Shown: positions 36,906-47,942, counted from the stretch's first letter. The stretch: DNA of 64,000 nucleotides from Reichenbachiella agarivorans (GCF_025502585.1 NZ_CP106679.1:2883501-2947500); one strand, 5' to 3'. Notes: generated from the letters alone by a model not told the origin. Numbers and translations: made by a program.

Positions 36906-37277
36906 ATGGATAATAATACTCTGAAAATTGGGATAATTCTGGCGATGTTGACCGTCATTATAGGTGCCTTTGGTGCGCATGGGCTAAAAGACACCTTGGT
37001 TGAGTATGGAACGCAAGAGACTTTTGATACTGCTGTTCAATACCATGGAATGCATGCGTTGGCTTTAATTTTTGTTGGGGTATTGGGATTGAATAATGAA
37101 TCGAAGTGGTTGAATTGGGCCAAGTGGTTGTTTGTGGTAGGAATAGTGTTTTTCAGCGGATCGCTTTATGTGTTGAGCGTATCGGGAATCAAAATACTGG
37201 GAGTGATTACTCCAATTGGGGGACTTTGTTTCATCGCTGGCTGGAGCATGATGATTGCCTCACTCAAGAGCAAATAA
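36906..37277 (+). CDS. DUF423 (YgdD/TMEM256-like) small membrane protein
   Basis: From the ATG at 36906 this is a 123-residue protein with four membrane segments and the DUF423 hallmarks GAFGAHGLKD near residue 20, FDTAVQYHGMHALAL near 43, and FSGSLYVL and TPIGGLCFIAGW later. An upstream in-frame ATG at 36849 would overlap modA and is rejected. Members of the family are found from bacteria to man, with no firmly known function. It diverges from modA with 35 bases between the starts, so the promoters must overlap. A hairpin terminator follows. Confidence 0.9.
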   Translation: MDNNTLKIGIILAMLTVIIGAFGAHGLKDTLVEYGTQETFDTAVQYHGMHALALIFVGVLGLNNESKWLNWAKWLFVVGIVFFSGSLYVLSVSGIKILGVITPIGGLCFIAGWSMMIASLKSK

Positions 37278-37287
37278 ATGCGGTTAT

Positions 37288-37320
37288 AGTTTCCCAAAAA
37301 GAGTTCATTTTTGGGAAACT
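37288..37320. terminator. Bidirectional terminator between DUF423 and the PPIase remnant
   Basis: A perfect 13-bp stem (37288-37300 with 37308-37320) with a 7-base loop contains an A run on one arm and a T run on the other, between convergent gene ends. Confidence 0.8.
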
Positions 37321-37325
37321 AGTAT

Positions 37326-37724
37326 TTACCGAATCTCTGGATCGATGATTACTTCATAAGAATCTCTGATGTCTTGGATTGCCTCAGTTTTGAGTCGCTC
37401 CATATGGATGCCTTGCATATCTACTTTTGCACTGTCTTTGACCTCATCAAACGAAGGTTGTCGTCCACTACCTCGATCTACGAGCATGACAATATGATAG
37501 CCCTTGTTGGGCTGAAATGGACCAATCCAGTGTTTGTTGGATAATGCTTGTTTTTGGAGCTGCTCAGCAAAGCCTTCACCAAAATGATTGTCAATATAAG
37601 AAAGCGTCCTTTGGTTGTAATAGGTGTGGTACTTGAAGATGTCGCCTCGGCCATGCGCTTTGTCAAATGGGATGTCGTTTTGGTTCAGATCTTCTTTTTC
37701 TAGTATTGATTTGTAATCAAACAA
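37326..37724 (-). pseudogene. 5'-truncated parvulin-type peptidyl-prolyl isomerase remnant
   Basis: The 132-codon frame matches, from family memory, only the C-terminal half of a roughly 270-residue PpiC/SurA-like isomerase: FGEGFAEQLQKQALSNKHWI, then GPFQPNKGYHIVMLVDRGSG, and an end with DIRDSYEVIIDP. No ATG precedes it. The frame is open only back to a TAA near 37755 and its first possible start (TTG at 37724) lies inside the gyrB terminator hairpin. The N-terminal half is absent between it and gyrB. It is therefore probably a deletion remnant, not a working gene, although expression from read-through cannot be excluded. Confidence 0.65.
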
Positions 37725-37750
37725 AAAAGGAGCTGCAAAGCTCCTTTTTT
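37723..37750 (-). terminator. Terminator of gyrB
   Basis: A perfect 12-bp stem (37723-37734 with 37739-37750) with a GCAA loop read on the plus strand ends in a U run on the minus strand. It lies 19 bases after the gyrB stop. Confidence 0.92.
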
Positions 37751-37768
37751 GTTATTCTGTTTTGCCAA

Positions 37769-39736
<1,968 letters not shown>

Positions 39737-39747
39737 TTAAAATCCTC

Positions 39748-39755
39748 CAAAGTTA
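39748..39755 (-). promoter_or_regulatory. Possible -7 element for gyrB
   Basis: TAACTTTG fits TAnnTTTG, 20 bases before the gyrB ATG; no clear -33 TTG is present. Confidence 0.4.
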
Positions 39756-39875
39756 CTAAAATTACGGGCGTCTGGACGGTAAATTTTATAGTTTTTTGAA
39801 TGGAAATCAAGGATATCAACGGCACTTTGATAAATTGCGTCTCAGAGTCTATAATCACACAATTTTCTAGAAATC

Positions 39876-40892
39876 ATGCCAATCATCACTGAGGGTTTTT
39901 CTCTTAAAAACCATAATACATTTGGCTTGGATGTAAGCGCCAAATGGTTTGCGGAAGTACATACTGAACAGGAGCTCCAGGAAGCAATTCTTTGGGCGAA
40001 AGAAAGGGAGGTTGACCTGTTTCTGCTAGGCGGAGGATCCAATGTGTTGTTGACACAGGATTTGGATTGTTTGGTCGTGATCAATGCCATCAAAGGCATA
40101 ACAGTCTTGTCGCAAGATGAAAACCAGGTGCTAGTCCGTGCGGCGGCAGGTGAGATTTGGCATGATTTGGTCGTGCATTGTATTCATGAAGAATGGGGGG
40201 GGATTGAAAATATGTCTTTGATCCCTGGTACCGTAGGGGCAGCACCGATGCAGAATATTGGAGCGTATGGCGTAGAAATCAAGGACGTCTTTGTCTCCTT
40301 GACTGCCTTGCACCGTGAGACTTTGGAGACCAAAGTTTTTAGCAAAGACGAATGTCAGTTTGGATACAGGGAAAGTGTGTTTAAGCGGGATTTGAAAGGA
40401 CAATACATCATTACCTCGGTCACGCTACGTCTCTCTAAAAAACCAGTGGTCAATACCACGTATGGTGCGATTACTGAAGTGCTAGATAGCAAAGGCATAG
40501 CCGAACCTTCGATCAAAGATGTAAGCGAAGCTGTGATAGACATTAGGAGGTCAAAACTGCCAGACCCCAAACAGATCGGCAATTCTGGAAGCTTTTTTAA
40601 AAACCCAGTGATCACTGTTACTCAATTTTCTGAATTGAAAAAACAATATCAAATCCCTGGTTATCCACAAGAAGACGGTCAGGTCAAAGTCCCAGCGGGT
40701 TGGTTGATCGAACAGGCTGGTTGGAAAGGTAAGCGTCTGGGTAACATTGGTGTGCATGACAAACAAGCCTTGGTGCTTGTCAACCATGGAGGTGGAGAGG
40801 GGAGTGCAATCTATCAACTGGCCATGGATATACAAGCTTCCGTCCAATCCCAATTCGGAATCGAAATACTGCCTGAAGTGAATGTGTTGTAG
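39876..40892 (+). CDS. murB: UDP-N-acetylenolpyruvoylglucosamine reductase
   Basis: MurB reduces the enolpyruvyl group of UDP-GlcNAc-enolpyruvate to give UDP-MurNAc in peptidoglycan synthesis, using FAD and NADPH. The 338-residue protein shows NHNTFGLDVSAKWFAEV near the start, the FAD loop LLGGGSNVLLTQDL near 50, GIENMSLIPGTVGAAPMQNIG near 110-130, YRESVFKR near 165, and the catalytic serine region NSGSFFKNP near 235. The length fits type I MurB enzymes. It diverges from gyrB and converges with the exonuclease gene. Confidence 0.96.
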   Translation: MPIITEGFSLKNHNTFGLDVSAKWFAEVHTEQELQEAILWAKEREVDLFLLGGGSNVLLTQDLDCLVVINAIKGITVLSQDENQVLVRAAAGEIWHDLVVHCIHEEWGGIENMSLIPGTVGAAPMQNIGAYGVEIKDVFVSLTALHRETLETKVFSKDECQFGYRESVFKRDLKGQYIITSVTLRLSKKPVVNTTYGAITEVLDSKGIAEPSIKDVSEAVIDIRRSKLPDPKQIGNSGSFFKNPVITVTQFSELKKQYQIPGYPQEDGQVKVPAGWLIEQAGWKGKRLGNIGVHDKQALVLVNHGGGEGSAIYQLAMDIQASVQSQFGIEILPEVNVL

Positions 40893-40913
40893 TTTACCTG
40901 GTTTACTTGTTTT

Positions 40914-40955
40914 GCTAGTTTTGAATCATGGTTCTTGATGATTCCAAAATCTAGC
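40914..40955. terminator. Hairpin between murB and the exonuclease gene
   Basis: An imperfect inverted repeat (40914-40927 with 40940-40955, two single-base bulges, about 14 pairs) sits between convergent gene ends and may end transcripts from both. Confidence 0.5.
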
Positions 40956-40961
40956 TTATAA

Positions 40962-41768
40962 TCATCGAGAATTAAACCCTCTCAGTTTGATTTGGGTCAG
41001 TTTTCGTTTGGTGTCCATAGGGAAGTCCCCCTTCATCATCCAGTCGTAGTATCCTGACTCTACTTTGAGGATTTCTTCTACAGGTTTGTTTTTGTGCTTG
41101 CCAAAGTTGAACACCTCTACACCATCTTGGTTGAATACAAATCTACCTGCTAGATCAACCATGTTGGAAGCTGATAGCTGGTGGAGGCTATCAATGCTGT
41201 TTTCAAGCACACCGATTTTGTTTCCCATAGGATCGATTACTTCTTGGCCTTGGTATCTTTCTACCTGCGCTTTGATTACGGCGGTGGTGGCAAGTGTGTC
41301 TGCTTCTGCGCCATGAGCACCTTCTAGCACCTTGTTGCAGTAGAATTTGTACGCAGCAGTCAAGGTACGTTTTTCCATCATGTGGAAGATCTTTTGTGCA
41401 TCGACGAATTTCCTGTTGGAGGTATCAAAATCCACCCCAGCTCTTGAAAATTCTTCCACCAGCAACGGGATATCAAATTTGAGACAATTGAATCCTCCAA
41501 GATCTGCCCCACTTAAAAAAACAGACAACTCCTTAGCTACAGATTTAAAGGTAGGTGCATCTTGGACGTCTTTGTCGTAGATGCCATGGATCATGCTCGA
41601 TTCCAGAGGGATCGGAATCTCAGGATTGATCCGGAGTGTTTTGATGATCTCTTCATTGTTGGGGAGTATTTTGACGATTGATATTTCTACGATTCGATCC
41701 AGTGAGATACTTGTGCCTGTAGTTTCGAGATCAAATATCGCTAGTGCATTTTTTAATTTGAGTTCCAT
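40962..41768 (-). CDS. DnaQ-like 3'-5' exonuclease
   Basis: This DEDDh-type nuclease has 268 residues. Exo I is FDLETTGTSISLDRIVE near residue 13, Exo II GFNCLKFDIPLL near 95, and Exo III HGAEADTLAT near 152, which has the His and Asp of the family. A C-terminal module with FNFGKHKNKPVEEILK and YDWMMKGDFP follows; it recurs in Bacteroidota exonucleases and is not in the polymerase epsilon subunit. It could act in repair or as a proofreading subunit. It is the second gene of an operon with mpl, 15 bases after it. Confidence 0.9.
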   Translation of the reverse strand: MELKLKNALAIFDLETTGTSISLDRIVEISIVKILPNNEEIIKTLRINPEIPIPLESSMIHGIYDKDVQDAPTFKSVAKELSVFLSGADLGGFNCLKFDIPLLVEEFSRAGVDFDTSNRKFVDAQKIFHMMEKRTLTAAYKFYCNKVLEGAHGAEADTLATTAVIKAQVERYQGQEVIDPMGNKIGVLENSIDSLHQLSASNMVDLAGRFVFNQDGVEVFNFGKHKNKPVEEILKVESGYYDWMMKGDFPMDTKRKLTQIKLRGFNSR

Positions 41769-41783
41769 GTAGTGATGTATTGA

Positions 41784-43148
41784 TTACGCTATGATTTTGT
41801 CAGCCAATTGCTTCAAATCCATCGCTCCAAAATTGCCAGAACTCATCATCAACAAGTTGTGATTAGACCAATTTTGTGATTCTAAATAAGATTTTAATTC
41901 AGAGGACTCTGAAAATACTTTCAGTTTTTTGTTCTTAAAAAAACCTTTCAAATCTTCCTCTGAGAGATCTGTGGGGTAATTTTTAGCCGCTAGATTTTTC
42001 TTGTCGAAATAGATGATTGCTTCATCTGCTTCATCCATTTTGCCAGCATAGTTAGGTAGAAATTCCTTGTTGAGACTGCTGAAAGTATGCAATTCAAAGC
42101 ATGCAGTCAATCTGCGGTCAGGATAAAGTTCCTTTAAGCCCTGTACGGTAGCCTTTAGTTTGGACGGTGCATGTGCAAAGTCAGAATAAACCGCCGTCTG
42201 TGCATTTGATTTGATGAGGTTGTTTCTTTTGTCTGCGCCTTCATACGACTGTATCGCCTCAAAAAATTGTTCTTTGGTGATCCCTAGTAGGTCTAGGACT
42301 TTTCTCGCGCCATCTATGTTTTGCATATTGTGCTTGCCAAATACCTGTAGTGGATACTCATCTTTGAGAAAGAACTGACCATTCTTTACGGTGTACTTTG
42401 GCGTCTTATAAGGGATGCATTTTACATCGTCACGCTCCTTGCTACCTATCAATACGGCCATGCGGTCATCTTCACAGTACACGATAGACCCTGCCTTTGG
42501 CGAACTATCAGCCAAGAGTTCGAATTGCTCGATGTAGCTATTGATAGTAGGGTAAACATTGATATGGTCCCATTCTGTACCGCTAATGAGTGCGATATGG
42601 TGCTCGTATTTGAGGAACTTGGGTGATTGATCAAGCGGTGAACTAAAGTATTCGTCTCCCTCAATGATGATGACGGGTGCATCAGACAAGTGAATGGGAT
42701 TGTCCAATCCTTTGATTTTGGCACCTATCAGATAGTCTACAGGTTTGTGAAAATATTTGAGAACATGAATGATCATGCCAGTAATGGTTGTTTTGCCATG
42801 ACTGCCTGCGATCACTATTCTTTGTTTGTTTTCGCTTTGTGAGCGAATAAACTCTGGATAGGATAATATTTTGAGTCCTAATTCTTGGGCTTTTTTTAGT
42901 TCAGGGTTGTCAAATTTGGCATGCATGCCGACAATGATCGCATCCAATCCACTGTGTATGTTGTTTTCATCCCATCCTTCAGATGCGGGTAATAGGTTGT
43001 TCACCTTCAAGTTGGATAACGCAGGATCGTAGATTTTGTCATCCGAGCCAGTGATATTCAGACCTTTATTTTTGAGTGCAATAGCCAAGCTGCTCATGAC
43101 AGCTCCACCAATAGCAATGAGGTGTACGTTTTGGAAGTTATTGTTCAT
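41784..43148 (-). CDS. mpl: Mpl-type murein peptide ligase
   Basis: Mpl attaches the recycled tripeptide L-Ala-gamma-D-Glu-mesoDAP to UDP-MurNAc. This 454-residue Mur-ligase has an N-terminal Rossmann domain (HLIAIGGAVMSSLAIAL, near 9), the ATP loop AGSHGKTTITGM near 112, and the central motifs IIIEGDEYFSS and GTEWDHINVYPT. The C-terminal domain carries YSDFAHAPSKLKATVQGL. It resembles MurC, but the N terminus and the sequence around the DAP-peptide region fit Mpl better. It heads an operon with the exonuclease, under a well-formed promoter with an overlapping inverted repeat. Confidence 0.87.
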   Translation of the reverse strand: MNNNFQNVHLIAIGGAVMSSLAIALKNKGLNITGSDDKIYDPALSNLKVNNLLPASEGWDENNIHSGLDAIIVGMHAKFDNPELKKAQELGLKILSYPEFIRSQSENKQRIVIAGSHGKTTITGMIIHVLKYFHKPVDYLIGAKIKGLDNPIHLSDAPVIIIEGDEYFSSPLDQSPKFLKYEHHIALISGTEWDHINVYPTINSYIEQFELLADSSPKAGSIVYCEDDRMAVLIGSKERDDVKCIPYKTPKYTVKNGQFFLKDEYPLQVFGKHNMQNIDGARKVLDLLGITKEQFFEAIQSYEGADKRNNLIKSNAQTAVYSDFAHAPSKLKATVQGLKELYPDRRLTACFELHTFSSLNKEFLPNYAGKMDEADEAIIYFDKKNLAAKNYPTDLSEEDLKGFFKNKKLKVFSESSELKSYLESQNWSNHNLLMMSSGNFGAMDLKQLADKIIA

Positions 43149-43167
43149 GCTTTCTCTTCTAAGTATC

Positions 43168-43210
43168 CAAAATTAAGACAAATACTTAGGTGCGCAAATT
43201 AATATTTGCG
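43168..43210 (-). promoter_or_regulatory. mpl promoter with overlapping inverted repeat
   Basis: On the minus strand TAATTTTG (43175-43168) and TTG (43197-43195) are 19 bases apart, matching the Bacteroidota consensus. A 7-bp inverted repeat (43193-43199 with 43204-43210) overlaps the -33 element and could be an operator. Confidence 0.6.
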
Positions 43211-43403
43211 ATTGACTTGATATGTCTTTCTTATGTTAGATCAAAGTTAAATTTAGGTATTGGTTTACATCTGTAGTTGACAATTGTATATAGTAGTTAC
43301 TGTTGACAAGTTGTTAGTTAGTCTTCGTGACAAGAGTCGGACATAGATAAGCTGTTTGTTTAGGTTTGCTTGTTGAAATTCAAAATTGATAAATACTTTG
43401 TAA

Positions 43404-44984
43404 ATGGATATAAAAGGATCAGAAGCGACCACAGACAGAGGGAACAAAAGAGACCGTGGCATGACTCGAAAAAAGGCAGGACTCAGTGAACTTTCCGTTC
43501 AGATGGGTAAAATCCCACCGCAAGCGACTGATCTAGAAGAGACTGTTTTGGGGGCATTGATGCTCGAAAAGGATGCTGTCACAGCAGTGATTGATATTTT
43601 GAAGCCAGAGAGTTTTTACAAAGACGCTCATGCCAAAATCTATGAGGCCATTGTTCAGTTGTTTAACAAGTCTGAGCCCGTAGATTTGATGACTGTCACC
43701 ATGCAGTTGAGAAAGAATGGTACGCTGGAGATGGCAGGGGGTGCCTATCAGGTGGCAGAACTCACCAATAAAGTCAACTCTGCTGCCAATATTGAGTACC
43801 ATGCCCGTATCATCACCGAGCAGTCTATCAAGAGAGAATTGATCAGAATCTCTTCTGAAATCCAGTCAGATGCCTTTGAGGATACTCAGGACGTATTTGA
43901 GCTCTTGGATCGGACAGAGCAGGCTTTGTTTGAGATTTCCGAATCCCATATCAAGAAGAACTATTCGGGAATGCAGCAGTTGATGCATGAGGCAATTCTG
44001 CAGATTGAATCACGAAAAGATCATCAGGATGGTTTGACTGGCGTACCTACGGGTATGACCGATCTAGATCGTGTGACTGCAGGATGGCAACCCTCGGATT
44101 TGGTCATCATTGCGGCGAGACCAGGTATGGGTAAGACTGCCTTTGTCGTCTCCGCGATGCGCAACGCAGCAGTAGATTTTGGAGAAGCAGTGGCGATTTT
44201 CTCTCTAGAGATGTCTTCCATCCAGCTGGTCAATAGATTAATCTCTGCAGAGGCAGAACTAGAAAGTGACAAGATCAAGAAGGGCAACCTCGCCGATCAC
44301 GAATGGGAACAATTGGTTCACAAGACAGCAAAACTGACCGAGGCACCTATATTTATAGATGATACACCAGGTCTAAGCATTTTGGAGTTGAGAGCCAAAT
44401 GCCGACGACTCAAAGCACAGCATGATATCAAATTGATTGTTATCGATTATCTACAACTCATGTCTGGAGACAGCTCCAAAGGTGGTGGCGGATCAGGCAA
44501 CAGGGAGCAGGAGATTGCATCTATTTCGCGAGCCCTCAAAGGGATCGCCAAAGAGCTGAATGTACCAGTGATAGCTCTGTCGCAGTTGAGTAGAGCAGTG
44601 GAGACCAGAGGTGGAGACAAGCGCCCACAGCTCTCAGATTTGAGGGAATCGGGATCTATCGAGCAGGATGCAGATATGGTGATGTTCCTCTACCGACCGG
44701 AGTATTACAATATCACCGAGGATGAGGATGGTATGCCAACTGCAGGTACGGGTGAAGTCATCATTGCCAAGCATAGAAATGGCTCGCTAGAAAATGTAAA
44801 ACTCAAATTTATCGGTCGCTTTACCAAATTTGCCAATTTGGATAGCTCATACCCAAGAGGAGACTATAGCGGATTCCCAGATGCCAGTGGTGCATCCAGT
44901 TTTGATTCAGCACCGAGCACGATGACCTTCCAGTCCAAAGCCAACGATGAGCCTGCCTCTGGTAATGATCCTGCACCATTTTAA
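43404..44984 (+). CDS. dnaB: Replicative DNA helicase DnaB
   Basis: DnaB unwinds DNA ahead of the replisome as a hexamer. The 526-residue product has an N-terminal DnaB domain (PPQATDLEETVLGALMLEKD near 38) and the RecA-like core. The core shows Walker A ARPGMGKTAFVVS near 230, LIVIDYLQLMSG near 350, and ALSQLSRAVE, RPQLSDLRESGSIEQDADMV and AKHRNG at the end. A 20-residue basic N-terminal leader precedes a second possible start (MTRKKAG). No intein is present. The tail after residue 480 is Ser and Pro rich, as in many Bacteroidota. Confidence 0.96.
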   Translation: MDIKGSEATTDRGNKRDRGMTRKKAGLSELSVQMGKIPPQATDLEETVLGALMLEKDAVTAVIDILKPESFYKDAHAKIYEAIVQLFNKSEPVDLMTVTMQLRKNGTLEMAGGAYQVAELTNKVNSAANIEYHARIITEQSIKRELIRISSEIQSDAFEDTQDVFELLDRTEQALFEISESHIKKNYSGMQQLMHEAILQIESRKDHQDGLTGVPTGMTDLDRVTAGWQPSDLVIIAARPGMGKTAFVVSAMRNAAVDFGEAVAIFSLEMSSIQLVNRLISAEAELESDKIKKGNLADHEWEQLVHKTAKLTEAPIFIDDTPGLSILELRAKCRRLKAQHDIKLIVIDYLQLMSGDSSKGGGGSGNREQEIASISRALKGIAKELNVPVIALSQLSRAVETRGGDKRPQLSDLRESGSIEQDADMVMFLYRPEYYNITEDEDGMPTAGTGEVIIAKHRNGSLENVKLKFIGRFTKFANLDSSYPRGDYSGFPDASGASSFDSAPSTMTFQSKANDEPASGNDPAPF

Positions 44985-45014
44985 ATTTGGCGGTTGAAAG
45001 TCAGATTCCTCGAA

Positions 45015-46187
45015 TCAATTCTCCAATATCAAGAATTCTACTCTCCTGTTTAGTGCGCGGTTTTGTGGGGTGTCGTTGGGGACGATGGGACGGTGGCTGC
45101 CATAGCCTTTGTATTCTAGACGAAACTTGCTGATGCCATTGGCGACTAGGTAGTCAACCACTGCCTTGGCTCGGTCTGTTGACAACTGGTCATTGAATCC
45201 TTGTGAACCGACATTGTCGGTGTGGCCTTCGACTTGAATCTTGACCCTCGGATATTTTTCTAAGTAGGTGTTCAGTCTCTTGAGTTCCAATAGTGAACTC
45301 CTCAGCAAAGTGGCTTTTTCAAATTCGAAATAGATATTTTGCAACGTAAAGGTATTGCCTACTTCGGCAGGGCCAAAGTACTCCTCTTCGATAGGGGCTA
45401 GTGCAATAGGGTCAGGGAATATAGATTCGTTGGGGTCGAGAGGGATCACTTTGACATCATCGATGAAATAGTAAGAAATCATCGGTTGCAGATGTTTGGG
45501 GAGATTCTTATCTCTGCCTGAGATGAATTCTCTTTTGGTTTTCTTTGGATCTAATTCAGAATCTGGTCGAAAGGTGCCTATGGTCAAAGCCAGTTCGTCT
45601 CCTTTGGCAGTGAAGGTTCCTGATACTTTGGTCCATCCCTTGTTGTCATGTAGAGAGACAGATGGGTCACTGTTGATTTGTGGTTTGTAGTAGCCGAGAT
45701 CCATGGCTTGCCAGTCAAAATGAGGCAAGTCTCGTGTAAAATACATCCCGATGCTGTTGATCGAGAACTCACAGGCATCGGCAAGATTGATCCAAAACTC
45801 GCCATAGTACTGATGTCCTGCTACCAGAGGCTTGGTGAGCTGTACCATGACGAATTCGCGGTGGTTGGCAGGTACACGCCAGCCCTTTCCACTCTTGGAG
45901 GTCAAGTAGCAGATCAAGCCAATGTAGGATTCACCACTGTGAGCTTCTTGTTGGCCAAACATATTTTCGGGTATCCCCATAAATCCGTCCTTGGCACAGC
46001 CATGAAAGAAGTCGGGAGAAGGGTCTGCCGTTCCGAAGGGAAACCATGATTTGACATACTCCAGTTGGTTCATAGAAAAGGGACAATCCCAAATTTCCTC
46101 GAAACTAGGGTTGATGACCATGTTTTGAGCGTATCCTCGGGCGGAGAGAAGGTAGCTTGCCAGCAAGACGAAATACATTTTTTGCAT
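45015..46187 (-). CDS. OmpA-family outer-membrane protein with N-terminal beta-sandwich region
   Basis: The 390-residue protein has a signal peptide (1-20, ending GYAQ). An N-terminal part of about 240 residues resembles carbohydrate-binding-like domains of Bacteroidota (NMVINPSFEEIWDCP, AHSGESYIGLICY, YFIDDVKVIPLDP). A C-terminal OmpA peptidoglycan-binding domain follows: IYFEFEKATLLRSSLLEL, VEGHTDNVGSQGFN, LSTDRAKAVVDYLV and NRRVEFLIL. It probably tethers the outer membrane to peptidoglycan. It is convergent with dnaB with 30 bases between and divergent from the lipoprotein gene. Confidence 0.88.
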   Translation of the reverse strand: MQKMYFVLLASYLLSARGYAQNMVINPSFEEIWDCPFSMNQLEYVKSWFPFGTADPSPDFFHGCAKDGFMGIPENMFGQQEAHSGESYIGLICYLTSKSGKGWRVPANHREFVMVQLTKPLVAGHQYYGEFWINLADACEFSINSIGMYFTRDLPHFDWQAMDLGYYKPQINSDPSVSLHDNKGWTKVSGTFTAKGDELALTIGTFRPDSELDPKKTKREFISGRDKNLPKHLQPMISYYFIDDVKVIPLDPNESIFPDPIALAPIEEEYFGPAEVGNTFTLQNIYFEFEKATLLRSSLLELKRLNTYLEKYPRVKIQVEGHTDNVGSQGFNDQLSTDRAKAVVDYLVANGISKFRLEYKGYGSHRPIVPNDTPQNRALNRRVEFLILEN

Positions 46188-46352
46188 TGCTGCAATATAT
46201 ACCCGAATTATAGGTCTGCCAATTAGGAGTTAATAGAAAATGTGTGATAGTGAATCACAGTGACGCAATTGCATAATTTATGATTAAAAGAATATTGATT
46301 CCGTGCGACAAAAGAAGTCGGTCAGTGAGATGAATAAGTATGGCTAATGATT

Positions 46353-46360
46353 TAAGTTTG
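46353..46360 (+). promoter_or_regulatory. Possible -7 element for the lipoprotein gene
   Basis: TAAGTTTG fits TAnnTTTG, 11 bases before the ATG at 46372. There is no clear -33 TTG. Confidence 0.35.
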
Positions 46361-46371
46361 CCGCTGATTGT

Positions 46372-47118
46372 ATGAAGTGTTTTAACGCAAAAAATATTTT
46401 TCCAGCTCTGTTGCTGTTGACTGTTTTGCTGTCTGTATGGGCCTGCAAAGAGGAGGAGGATTATGTGCAAGACGATCCTAGTCTGGATATGGTTTTGTAC
46501 AATGTAGATAGCCTGGTGCAGGTGCAATACATTTTAGACTCCCTAGGTGATACGCTCAAGATCATGGATGACACACTCAAGTATTATTCGGATTTGGCGA
46601 GTGACTTGACGGATAGTATATTGGTATTGACGGTGTTGATTGAAAATGGGGATGATTCTTATGTGCAGATTAGAACGGATCTTAGTAATCAATTGATTAG
46701 TATCAATCTGATTTATAATGAATTCTATTATGAGGACTCAATTCTGGATGCTTCATATAAAGAAAAGACAGCAACTAAATCTACTATCAACAAAGGGAGT
46801 TTAAAGATCAGTTCTATCACCAACAAAGTCAATGGGCAGGTGGTGTACTATGAAGACAGCGCGACAGTTTGGCCTTTGCCCTTGGATATGAACAATGATG
46901 TCTCTGATTTGATTTTAGAGATTGGAGGCAAAACATATGATATTAAATTGAATTACAACAGATCGATCATCACCAATGAATATGGTGAGGTACTGGTCAA
47001 GACCTATGGTTTCACCGAAGATCAAATAGAATACTCATCTGGTATTGATAGTATCAAATTGAGATGCAAAACTTTAGATTGTATAGATTTTGAATCGACC
47101 TTGTATATATATTTTTAG
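46372..47118 (+). CDS. Probable lipoprotein, DUF6452-like
   Basis: The 248-residue protein has an N-terminal signal with a lipobox-like end (LLTVLLSVWAC, Cys25), so it is probably lipid-anchored. A helical region of about 70 residues (about 45-115) may form a coiled coil. The C-terminal half has VWPLPLDMNNDVSDLILEIG, DIKLNYNRSIIT and IKLRCKTLDCIDF, strands reminiscent of DUF6452, which in Bacteroidota often precedes a DUF6048 gene. The next gene looks like that partner and overlaps by 29 bases. The family name is given from memory and is moderately certain. Confidence 0.65.
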   Translation: MKCFNAKNIFPALLLLTVLLSVWACKEEEDYVQDDPSLDMVLYNVDSLVQVQYILDSLGDTLKIMDDTLKYYSDLASDLTDSILVLTVLIENGDDSYVQIRTDLSNQLISINLIYNEFYYEDSILDASYKEKTATKSTINKGSLKISSITNKVNGQVVYYEDSATVWPLPLDMNNDVSDLILEIGGKTYDIKLNYNRSIITNEYGEVLVKTYGFTEDQIEYSSGIDSIKLRCKTLDCIDFESTLYIYF

Positions 47119-47809
47119 TGGATTGCTGGTCTTGATGCTGATGGTTCAGACGGCTATTGCACAAGAAGAAGAGGAAGAAATGCAAGAAGAGCAGATCCTG
47201 ATCAGTCAGCAGGATAGTCTCATCATCAAGAAGATGCCTGTGCTGTCTAGCGTGTCTGTGTTGTTCGACTATGGCAAATTGGTCGGGCTGGTACTAGATA
47301 CTGAGTCCAAATATGAGATCGGAGGCCAGGTAGAGTTTTTGAATAAACTGGTCGTGATTGGAGAGTATGGTATAGCCACGCTCAACCCCAGAGGATCCTA
47401 TGTCAATGCTGCGTATGTTTCTGAAGGCAGTTACTACAGGGTAGGCCTGGGCTATAAGATTGACATGAATGAAAAGAATAATTTCATCTTCAGTTTGAGA
47501 TATGGCAGTTCTACCTATTCTGATCAAGGGGAGATTCAAATTCATAGTGCTTCTGGAATCTATGATCCTTTGGTTCAGTCTTTTGATAGGGACGATATTA
47601 CAGCCTATTGGTACGAGGCAGTGATGAGTTCTGAAAAGCGTGTTTGGAAGGGGTTGTATGCTGGGTTTCATTTGCGTTTGAGGGTGATGGGGGACTATGA
47701 TGATCAATTGCCTCTGGATGTCTTTTCCATCCCTGGATATGGGCGTACATTTGACAAAACGGTACCTGCCTTCAACCTGTACATCAAGTATTCTCTAGAG
47801 AGATTCTAA
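47090..47809 (+). CDS. DUF6048-like outer-membrane protein, TTG start
   Basis: The TTG at 47090 gives the only full signal peptide (MNRPCIYIFSGLLVLMLMV, cut near AIAQ); the next ATG at 47135 would leave too short a leader. The mature protein of about 215 residues begins with an acidic stretch and then shows barrel-like strands: SVSVLFDYGKLVGLVLDT, YRVGLGYKIDM, NFIFSLRYGSS, and an end LYIKYSLERF. It overlaps the lipoprotein gene by 29 bases, so the two are coupled. The resemblance to DUF6048 is inferred from the strand pattern and the pairing. Confidence 0.65.
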   Translation: MNRPCIYIFSGLLVLMLMVQTAIAQEEEEEMQEEQILISQQDSLIIKKMPVLSSVSVLFDYGKLVGLVLDTESKYEIGGQVEFLNKLVVIGEYGIATLNPRGSYVNAAYVSEGSYYRVGLGYKIDMNEKNNFIFSLRYGSSTYSDQGEIQIHSASGIYDPLVQSFDRDDITAYWYEAVMSSEKRVWKGLYAGFHLRLRVMGDYDDQLPLDVFSIPGYGRTFDKTVPAFNLYIKYSLERF

Positions 47810-47912
47810 TCTTAGGGTGATCCCCAGCTAGTTTCTTGCCATTGGCTCTAAGCCAGCAGTATTAGCCAGTAGTAAAAACCTCGTTTTTTGCAAAATCTAT
47901 TTCGCAAATCTG

Positions 47913-47942
47913 TTGCTCGTATGGCATGGGGTGTTAATTTTG
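47913..47942 (+). promoter_or_regulatory. Bacteroidota-type promoter touching the guaA start
   Basis: TTG (47913-47915), 19 bases, then TAATTTTG (47935-47942) match the consensus. The -7 element ends 3 bases before the guaA ATG, so the transcript would start at or just beyond that ATG and be leaderless or nearly so, if this promoter is used. Confidence 0.55.

Noticed and set aside
41784-43148. murC instead of mpl
   Set aside because: Overall resemblance and the absence of neighbouring mur/fts cell-division genes favour Mpl, although the families are close.
43404-44984. Intein in dnaB
   Set aside because: The RecA core motifs are contiguous and the length is standard.
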